NCBI GenBank assembly: GCA_011947345.1
Contig: JAAVTG010000695.1
Coordinates: 89,174-153,173, forward strand
From: Phytophthora quininea
Lineage: Eukaryota; Oomycota; Peronosporomycetes; Peronosporales; Peronosporaceae
Length of the DNA: 64,000 nucleotides
Reading direction: 5' to 3'
The position numbers and the translations under genes are program-made. Position 1 is the stretch's first letter. Each line of letters starts with the position of its first letter. Positions 55,420 to 64,000 of the stretch are shown one piece after another. Below the pieces are notes generated by a model. The model was not told where the DNA came from. It saw nothing but the letters and a program-made list of their open reading frames with translations, and ran no database searches.

Positions 55420-58400
55420 CTATCGCAGGATGGAGGTTAGTTTTTCTTGCTGCATCTTGCTGAGCTTGGATGCTGCTGCCATAACTGTGGAGTCGCCTAG
55501 TGTTGATTGAAGCTGCCGAAGTAGCTTTGCGTTCGCTTCCTTTACACCGCTTTTTGCCTCTTTTAGGAGATCTAGCGCCAGCGGCAGCACTTGCCGCGTT
55601 AGGACGTACTGATTCTTGTCATCAGCGCTCTGCGCTGTCAACTGGCTCAACGTGTCTAGCAATACCGGAATTGCACGAGAGTTGGCGCTACGCGCTTGGA
55701 TCACGAATTGCTGGCAAAGTGATCTCCCATCTACATGCGCACAGAGGCTTTGGATTGTCGATTGCGCTAGAGACGACATTCGAGCGTTGCTGGACAAGTT
55801 CTTAACGATCACCGGAACGAGGTTTGTCAGCACTTGCTCCATGCCGCTGCCAACCGCTGGAATGATTTTCTCCATGGTTTCGAGCGCCAGCACATTCACT
55901 TTCGCGTTGCCGTCATCCAAGCGCTTGATAAGCGAGTCAAACAGATCGAGCATCCTGCTACTTTGAACCAAACTTGACGCACACCCGCAGATAAAGTCGC
56001 CGACTTCGTTGAGTGCATCGAACCGATCCTTCCAGTTGTTACTGTCGAGCTTCACTGCGAGTCGATCGATGTCCTCGTTGTTATTTGCTTGTCGAGTTCC
56101 ATTGCCCGACGAAGGCGGCGACGACCGGGTTGAAGATGTTTTCTTCACCTTTTTCAATTTGACATCGCGTTTGTTATCAATTGGTGACGGCGATATTGTA
56201 TCAGAAACTAGTGGTGATTTTCCGCTCAAGAGACTGTCGACCTTTGCGTGTATCGACGCAGGGAGATATCGTTTGAGCCGATCTGCGCTCATGTGCAGAC
56301 TGATATGCAAGTGAGCAATGGACTGTTTTGCGACGTCACGGACTTCGTTGCTGGAGTCGTCGAGGCAACGACCAACCAACTGTACAATGACCGATAAGTC
56401 CTTGCCTGTCAGATTGCTCTCAGCCTGAGCTAGAAGAAGGGCATGGACGCCTCGAGCAACTTCGCGACGGATTGGAACTGCTTTGCTGCTGATGTGAGTA
56501 CTGAGTGCAGACACCACCCGTGTAGTTGAACACTTGAGCACCACAGCGTGAAGCGACAACGCCGCCGACTCGCAAACGAATGTATTCGAATCCGCGCAGC
56601 GACGAAGCAGCACTGGAATAATGTTGTCGATCTCCGTGTCCATCGATCGAGCAAACGCTCCACAGATGGACTCCAGTGCCAGCAATGCGTTCTTGGAGAC
56701 CGAGGAGCGCAGATTCGGTATCTGCTTCAAAATCTCCGTCATGATAGCATGTAGCTTAATAGGGTCCACCACGTCTACATGGTGTGTTGCCAGTCGGCGA
56801 ACGATGTTCAAACCCTCAAAATTAGCTTCCCAGTCGTCACTTCGGAGCTGAGTGAGTACCTTAGTGATACTTTGCTTAGGCTGAGCAAGAGGAGTGACTT
56901 CGTGGGGGTCCAAGTATCGCGGCTCTTGCTTGCCAGCTCCGAACTGGCGTGTCTTATTCTCGTTCTCCTCTGCTGCAGAAACCTTGACTTGTTTCTTCCA
57001 CGGCTTCGTCGCTTCTGCGTTCTCGCGTTGTAGACGAGAAATGTTCTGTTCTGGTGCTTCGGTCGTACTGCCAGCTGCATCTTGCTTAGCCTTTGCTTCA
57101 AGTCGTTTGCGGGTCGCCAAGGACATTGCACGTTCGCCATTGTTGCTCCTTTTAGGTGGATGTCCACCATTATTGTCTACCGAGTTTTCCTGCTCCGTGA
57201 AATTTAAGTAGATTTGGTCGGCATTGCCCGACGTGGGCATCGGTCGAATTGGACGATCATCTGGCGATCGTAGCATGGAAGATAAATCCTCCGAAGCATT
57301 TTGGAGCTCGTTCTGCAGTTCAATAAACTTGGACTTGAGAGGACGGTCTTCACGGTTGACTGCAGCACTTTGTAAACTTTGGAGATGCTGAGGACTATGC
57401 TGCGACGATGTCTTCAGCGAGGCGGAAGGTGCCTCCACGTTCAAGGTAGGGTGAACTCGCTTGTCTCGTAGGCGTTCAGAAAACTTCGTGTTCTTTTGAG
57501 GCTGACTGTCGACCTCGTCGTCACGCGTTATCCGTTTCGGCGAGCTCTGCGATCTCGGCATCTGGTACTTATCATTTGAACTTACAACTTCCGCTTTGCG
57601 ATACTCAGCTGTCCTTCCTCCGTTTCGTTCTTGCCTGTCAGAACGGCGCCCTCGTTTCATGCTGGGCTCTCTACGAAGCTGATCCATTTTCTTCTTCAGA
57701 GCGGAAAGCTTTCCACCAATGTCCACTTCCGCAACATCGTCGCTCGCTGTAGTTCGGCAGCTAGTAACACTCTCAGCATCACCGTTTAGCTGGTTGAAAT
57801 ATGAGCGATCGCTAAGACTTCCAACTACACCTTGCTTCAGGTTTTCATCGAGTTTGGGGATGTGATCTTCCTTTCCAAATGATCGGGCTTTGTCGATAGT
57901 CACCATCATCCTGAGCTCGGACACCCCGTCAAGAGATTGTTCTACACTGGAAGCAACCCGATGGGACTGGTGATCACTACCGCTATTCTTCAGGCGAAGT
58001 GTTCCGTTTGAATGCAGCTCTGGAACATGCTGTCGCCGCAATCTAGCGCGTAGTGCAAACCAATCCACTCGTTGAGAAACATACTCATCGTCAAGAACAG
58101 TTTCCAGTAAAGCGTAAATGTTGAACCGACACACATTTGTCAGGACGGCAGCCACTTCAAATGCCAGGTCTCTCACGTGGGCAGCAGTATCACCCAGCAG
58201 ACGTCCAAGTGCATGCACAGCATCGATATTTGGCACGTATTTCGACGGAAGACAGCCCCGCGGAAAGTAACTAACAGAAGGAAACCCAAACCTTTAAAGC
58301 CTCTCCGCGGACTTGCGACCTGCGATGTCGAAAGGAAGTAGCCGACAGCACTTGCTCGACGGCATTTACTTTCACGCACCTGCTTTCAAAGACCTGTCCC

Positions 58401-59736
58401 AGTAAGGCATACACGAAACACTCCATTTCTTTGTCGTCTTCCGCGAAATTCGACGAGGTTTCCACCATCGGAGCCAGCATTTTCGTCATGTAAAACGCCG
58501 CGCCCTTTTGAGCGTCTTCGCTTGCATCAATGGCGTTGCCTTCGTCGTCATTTTCAAGAACCCGTGGAGGATTTAGCTTGCGGAATAAGATTTGCGTGAT
58601 CTGCAGTGCTCGTTTCACAAGGTGAGCGTCCACATCTTGGGTAAGACGAACGAGGATGTCAAACAGTGCTTCAAGCTCGTCCAGCCGCTGCTCCTTCTCG
58701 TTCGCTGTGAGGCCACGCAATACTTCCGCGTCCACTTCTTTGCAAGCCGCGTAAAGTTTCTCGACGGCTGACGCCCTCTTTTCCAGTCCGCGTTCGAGTT
58801 ACTTGTATGTGTCGTGAGCGCCACAACAACTTCAGCGTTCAAAAAGCCAAAGCATAGCTTGGTTGGCATCGCTAACGGATGTACTTTCAATGATGATGGT
58901 GGCGAAGAACAAGAATCATCGCTTAATGCGCCAGTAGAAGTCGAAGACGATGGCAGAGATGGCTGTGATGATGCAGCTGCTGTGCAAGCCAACAAGAAAT
59001 CTGCAATTGGCTCACGGTGTTCATGCAGGGTTCGCTTGTCTTCGATACTCAAAAACTGCATCACGTCGCTCGAAAACTGTTTGCCCCAGTACGACTCAAG
59101 TTTTGCGATAGCTTCCTCCGCAGAAACGACGACTTTCTCACTCGAGTCTTCCAAGGACGGAATGATAGCTTGGACAAGAGCAACTATCAGTGCCTTGTCA
59201 TAGCGTCCAATTGCTGAGTTTGCGGAATCCTCGCGGATAGTCCGCTTTTGGAATCGGTCGTCCAACATCAGCATCAATACGACCAGCGAAACTTCACGGA
59301 CAGACGCTTTTGCACTTCCTAAACCAACGTTGACAAGTAAATCGGCGACAGCTTGAAGATCGTTTGAGACGGTGGCGTATTTCCGAAACACGTGAACCAT
59401 TTCGTCGTAGAGTTCGCAATCTGAATCTTGGGTTTTGTCCGTCTTGGGCAGGTTCGGGATTAGATGCGGCAAAATAGCCGACAGAATTTGGTCGACGTTG
59501 TCTCCAAGAGAAAGCATGACGTCGGACACTAACCTCAGCGCCTCAACAGCAACATGAGGGTCTGCTTCTCCAACAATTCGTCGTCGAACGCACTGCAGAA
59601 ATCGTCGAGTATTTCGCACCGGAAAGTGAGAAGTTTCGACCGCAGCGATCCGTCGGAGCTTCTGCAGGGTCGCCCAGCGCACATTGGTGTCGTCTTCTTC
59701 TAATTGATACACAAGAGTATCCACGCTCGTCTCCAT
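55420..59736 (-). CDS. TOG-array protein, TOGARAM/crescerin-like
   Basis: About 1,440 residues of HEAT-repeat TOG domains, a tubulin-binding family; the crescerin/TOGARAM branch acts at cilia. N-terminal TOG: NVRWATLQKLRRIA ... VREVSLVVLMLML ... KVVVSAEEAIAKLESYWG; second block: DWKKRASAVEKLYAA, then KYVPNIDAVHALGRLLGD; a disordered middle (57.9-57.0 kb); two C-terminal TOGs starting LRSDDWEANFEGLNIVRRLA and LDSNNWKDRFDALNEVGDF. Frame breaks at T4 (58779-58782) and about 58292 (TTTAAA) are single-base. No intron detected. Arrangement of two N-terminal and two C-terminal TOGs around a disordered linker matches TOGARAM1. A CLASP assignment is less likely. Confidence 0.75.
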
Positions 59737-60415
59737 GGCGGCAAACGGCTGATACCAACTCGGTTGTTGATAATGTCAGGCAGCCACCGCAACCTCTGAC
59801 AGTGTGTCTCGAGAACTAAGCATCAGCTTCGCAGACTTGAAACTAGCAAAGCAACTCACAGGCATGCACACTCCACGTCGGTTTTGAAACAGCGAACACG
59901 AATAGGAGCAGTGTAACGACTCGACCTGAGGGTCTCCGCAGCGCTTCAAGTTTCTTCGGATCTATTGAAAACATACACTACAGTATAAAGTTGAGAGATC
60001 CTTGAAGCGCAATAGGCTATCTGTCTGACAAGAGCATACCAAGAGGATGCGAGCTACAAACTGCGAGAACTGACTTCGTTCTTGGCGTGCTGTATGCTCT
60101 TCCTATCTTGTCTTGCCTGCTACCGGTAAAAATGTGTTACAAATTGTGCACGCATCGAGGGTTCTCTTCTTTCGAGAAACTAGCGTGACTTGTCAACATT
60201 GTCGGCATTTGACTTCATTGTACTCCACACGTCATTTCGCTCTGGTCTTCCTTTTCTCACATTGTACACACTCAAGCTAACCGACGTCACCGGCAGTGAG
60301 AACCGGCCCCATCTTCCATTTGATCGCCCAAGGCCAAACTCTGCAACTTATGTTGCACTTCAAAATAGCCGGGTGTCTGTCTGGTCGCGGTAGCACACGA
60401 GCGCGGAGATTTTCT
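59737..60415. other. Intergenic region
   Basis: About 680 bp holding the TOGARAM promoter and MAP kinase 3' flank; no coding signal recognised. Confidence 0.45.
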
Positions 60416-62624
60416 TCATCTCCGGTTGTTGCGCTCGGCAAACAATTTAATCTCCTCGAAGATACGAGCTGCAAAAGGGCAACAACAATACGTTAGTACT
60501 AGACACTCCTTACTGACCAAAACAATAGTTGCACGGACCTTTCAGTGCTTCCTTGTTAAGAGGAACGTTCTCAAATTCCATTCCAAACGGATTGGGTTCT
60601 GCGGTTTCCGATTGTGCCCTTCGTACAGACTCCAAGAACGGGTGGGCTAGTGCTTTATCAACCTGACATCAACACAAACGCACATTAGATTTCAAGACAA
60701 GCATTTACTCAATAAGAAAATGGTCGCTTACCGAAATTCGGCTCTCAGGGTTGAAAGCCAGCATTTGCTTGAGCAAGTCCAATGAGTCAGCGGGAGCACC
60801 AGGGTACATCTACAGCAAATAGAACAGGCTCATTAGTATCCCTGTAAACACAACATAGCACACAATATTGGAGCGTACCTCACGCAGGTCTCTGGGATCC
60901 TTCTTGGGGAGCTTTCGCAAATATTGCTTCACCTCTCCCAAACTGCCGATGTCGTCCTCGCCCGGTGTTCCAATGACAGTGAAGATCACATTGAGCTGAT
61001 CCAATTTGTCAGAGTACGTTGTCGGACGATCCGCACTGAGGGGAAAACATGAACGCCCCGGGAAGAGAGGAACACGCTCCTGGTACCGAGGGCAGCTTTC
61101 CACCTGCATGCTTAATAGTTCTGCAAAAATGCATCCGATGCTCCACATATCGACAGAGAAATCGTAGTCCTACACGAACGTGAAAAGACATGAGCAGACG
61201 GAAAATAAAAGTAGTACCAAGAACAAATCACGCACCTGCAGAAGAATGAGCTCTGGCGCCCGATACCACCTCGTGACAACGTGCTTAGTCAGTTGTCTCC
61301 GCATCTTGGGAATTCCCCGGAAGAAGATGGCGTTGATGAAGCGCTTCCAGGGGACGGTGCAGACGTCGTACCACCGTCCGAGGTTGTGGGCGACTTGGAA
61401 TCCTTGGGGAATACAAGTGCTTGCTCAGCTCTTCCATCGACATGTCGCTCTCCATTACACGAGAGAGTCCAAAGTCGCAGATCTATAAAATCAATACGCC
61501 ATAAGAATCACAATTTCACAGTTTTTCCACACAATCCCCACGTACCATCAAAGTGCAGTCTTCGTTGAGCAAGATATTGGCCGGCTTCATATCACGATGA
61601 ATCACATTCGCTGAGTGAATGTACTTCAAGCCACACAAGAGCTGGTACAAGAAGACTTGAATATGGCGGATGGTCAGGTACTGTGGGCTCATGATGAGCT
61701 TGTGCAGGTCGGTATCAACAAAGTCAAACACCAGGTACAGGTCCGTGAACGTGTCGTAGTTCTCCGGCGGGATCACATCGATCAAGTTGATCACTTGCGG
61801 GTGGCTGCACAACGTTACAGTCGATCATTAGAAAATGAATAAAGGGGACACTCAAAAACTCTGCAACATACTTCAGACGGCGCAAAATGTAGATCTCGCG
61901 GTACAGTCGCTTGCAGTCGATCTCCTGGTCGAACACGTTGATGATCTTCTTGATCGCGACTTTCTTCTGACGTTCGTTATCGAACGCTTCGGCGACCTAT
62001 GGAGAAAAAATCATTTGAAGTCAAGTCTAGTAGATACTACACCTTCTTTCATACAAACACCCACCTGTCCGTAGGAGCCTTTACCCAGCAGTCTCACCAG
62101 AGTGTATCTACTGCCCACCTCCCAATTGGCAAAGTTCCTCAGATTCAGCGGCGCCGCTCGGGGAACAGGGGACGGCGTGGGGGCGTGGGACGAGTGCTGT
62201 CCGTTAGCAGCTGGAGGCTCGGGCTGGTTCTTGTCCGCGGGCGTGGAGCTCTGCGCCCCTGTGTGGCTGTTGGACGGGAAGCCATCGCTGGGCGTGGACA
62301 CGAAGCCGTCGGGCGTGTGGCTGAAGCCGTTGCGGTTCACAAAGGCGGGCGTGGGCGGCATGGCGTCCACGGGCCCGTGCGGGGTGGGGGCGATGGCGGC
62401 GTTGAACATGGCGCGCTGGTGGTCGATGAACTGCTCGGACGTGTGGATGGCGCCGTGCGGGAGACCACAGGCGGCGTAACGCCGTTGGAGATGCTGGGGC
62501 CGGCGGCGAGGGGCCGCGAGAGCTTGTTGCCGCGCTTGAGCCCCGGGGGCGGCGTGGAGGCCGGCGCCATCTTGCGCTTGCGGTTGGCGGTCTCGGCCAC
62601 GTCCGGCTTGGGGGCGGTCTCCAT
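60416..62624 (-). CDS. MAP kinase, Pfmap2-like, with TKH activation motif
   Basis: Eight exons: 62624-62065, 61996-61872, 61804-61546, 61482-61236, 61169-60879, 60809-60732, 60662-60539, 60468-60416 (introns 63-70 nt). Proline/serine-rich N-terminus of about 160 residues, then the kinase: VRLLGKGSYGQ, VAIKKI, VIHRDMKPANILL, ICDFGLSRVM and THVVTRWYRAPE-type HVVTRWYRAPELIL. The TxY motif is replaced by T-K-H (QLTKHVVTRWY), and about 60 residues separate DFG from it. The insert FPGRSCFPLSADRP before DQLNVIFTVIGTP is typical of the Plasmodium map-2 branch. Frame breaks near 61406-61409 and near 62470 need single-base repair. Catalytic Lys, HRD and DFG are all present. Confidence 0.85.
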
Positions 62625-63511
62625 GGATGCGGAATGCGGAATGGGAGTGATGGTCGTCGCTTGGGGAGGGGAGAGGTTGGTGATCTTGAGAGTCCGGGTG
62701 TTAAAATGCGAACTCGGTAAAGGGGAGGGGGTTAAATACTTGGGGAAGTGCAGGGATTCCGCGCCTTGTGGAGGATTGCGTGCTGCGCGTGTCTTCTTGA
62801 GGCTTTGCAGCAGGCTCTTTGGCTCGGGTTGCGGGAGTTTGGGCGGCTCTGGCAGCGTGCAGTGGCGCGCTCAGGTTTTTGCTTTGTGAGCGAGAGGGCC
62901 AGGGCGGCTCGAACACAGGGGAAACTCAGATGGGCGCGCATTGACCAATCACAGGATTTACCGCTCTATTTCGGCCAATGGCTGACACACTACGATACAG
63001 CATCTCACAACACGTCTTCCACGGATCGGCCGGCTTCAAGCGCGATCTGCACCAAAGCGCTTGACGGTGCCATGAAAAAGCTGCCTGTCCTTGGCGATGA
63101 GGCCGCCTGGACGGCTTCTCAGACATCGCTGGCCTCATTTTGACTCGGAAGCCCCGTGCGGGTCCGGACGGCAGGGCGACCTTCTGGTCCTCGGCGGTGG
63201 TCAGGGGGCAGTTTCTGCTGCGCCGAGTTGAAGCTGCCCGTGTGGGTCAGCGCTGACAGCAGAACCGCAGCGCCACAGCTGCACGCGCCGAAGCCGGAGT
63301 GGGTCCTACGCGGTCACCAGATGTGGTCGGGAATAAGACGGTCGGCTGGAGTTGTCTCGGTGAAGACTTCAGCGCTCTTGGCAGCAGCAACCAAGAAACC
63401 TTGATCCCAACACTTTGCCAGCTGCCTTCAGCCTCGTTCGAACAGCAGAGTCAACGCCCTGCTCAGCAACCTCGAAGAAGCCCCAGAACAGATCTTAACG
63501 GCTACCACTAC
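62625..63511. other. Intergenic region with CCAAT elements
   Basis: Nearly 890 bp; plus-strand frames (62748-63143 and 63299-63919) have no recognisable domain. CCAAT occurs at about 62943 and 62974, upstream of the MAP kinase. Likely promoter of the kinase and 3' flank of the coiled-coil gene. Confidence 0.45.
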
Positions 63512-63923
63512 TCAATAGTAGGCTGCGTCCTGGGTCAGGAACGCGTCCAGGTCCTCGAGGGTGTCGTCCTGCGTCTCGATGGCGTTCTCTGCGCCGCTGC
63601 GTCTCCGCAGCTCGCTCCTTGGCCGCCTTCTCCTGGCGCACACGCTCCTTCTCAGCGGCAGCGAGTCGTCCGCGCTCCTTCTCTTGCAGCTCCAGCATGC
63701 GCGCCGTGGCCGAACCGGCCTTCTGGCGGTCGTCTTGGCGCTGCAGGCGGTGCTGCTGCTGCTCCAGCGACGTGCGGTCCTGCTGCAATTGTTGCAATCG
63801 CTCGTGAGTCTTCTTCCTCAGTTCCTGCACCTGCCGCAGCTCAGACTCCAGGTCCAGCAGCAGCTGCTCCTCTTCATACTCCTCGTCCGTCACGAACCGG
63901 CGCTTGCGAGTCGGCGTAGCCAT
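63512..63923 (-). CDS. Small coiled-coil protein of unknown function
   Basis: About 137 residues from ATG 63923. Basic start (MATPTRKRRFVTDEEYEEE), then a heptad-rich Gln/Glu/Arg/Leu helix over about 90 residues. A one-base gap near 63610 moves the end into a frame reading RRRSGAENAIETQDDTLEDL and DAFLTQDAAYY with stop at 63512; this acidic end looks genuine, whereas the unrepaired frame gives an Arg/Pro/Gly-rich tail. No family recognised. Confidence 0.6.
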
Positions 63924-64000
63924 CTCTTGGCTGGTTTTTAGCTATATCCACAATGAATGGTCATTCGTTCTGAAATAAATGCCAATCCTTTAGTTTTGGC

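Noticed and set aside
62748..63143. Plus-strand gene between MAP kinase and coiled-coil gene
   Set aside because: No domain, no splice support, and it covers the expected kinase promoter with CCAAT elements.

Overview
The window is nuclear DNA of an oomycete, most likely a zoospore-forming Phytophthora/Pythium-type organism. The grounds are: densely packed genes with short GT-AG introns (mostly 55-75 nt, often with a CTAAC-like branch site); oomycete-typical families (a WLGC-type membrane LRR protein, tandem CX4CX9CX2H zinc fingers, Crypton elements with a GCR1_C-like tail); and ciliary genes (TOGARAM/crescerin, PPIL6) that a lineage without cilia would not be expected to keep. The species cannot be named from sequence alone.

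Layout. 1-27 kb is gene-dense housekeeping sequence: an SLC17-type MFS carrier (cut by the window edge), kinesin-5, a DDX56/Dbp9 helicase, an unknown coiled-coil protein, a cationic amino-acid permease, the 26S proteasome ATPase RPT4, a PPIL6-like cyclophilin, an EYA phosphatase behind hydrophobic segments, RNase H2 subunit C, ZNRD2, a sugar transporter, a seven-finger protein, CCDC12/Cwf18, cyclin H and a 2OG-Fe(II) oxygenase. 27-33.4 kb is a tandem segmental duplication of the unit oxygenase tail - PCMT methyltransferase - cathepsin Z-like protease - HhH protein. In the left unit the PCMT body is inverted in place and the HhH gene is a deleted relic. 33.4-45.1 kb is a transposon island (two Crypton-type tyrosine recombinases, a Ulp1-type protease, a Tc1/mariner scrap, 21-bp repeat arrays, long non-coding stretches) that appears to separate the right-hand protease from its original HhH neighbour. 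45.1-64 kb is again gene-dense: the intact HhH gene, an LCMT-type methyltransferase (broken), the WLGC/LRR protein, a disordered protein, a divergent ALG2/ALG11 pair, TOGARAM, a Pfmap2-like MAP kinase with a TKH activation motif, and a small coiled-coil protein.

Reading-frame quality. More than twenty genes or gene halves are interrupted by single-base indels, nearly always one base missing from a run of 3-6 identical bases, including genes no cell can lose (RPT4, cyclin H, ALG2, RNA helicase). The simplest explanation is homopolymer error in the assembly. I therefore describe such genes as one gene with a frame break rather than as pseudogenes, unless there is other decay. Exon boundaries come from splice signals plus reading-frame and family continuity; no transcript data were available.
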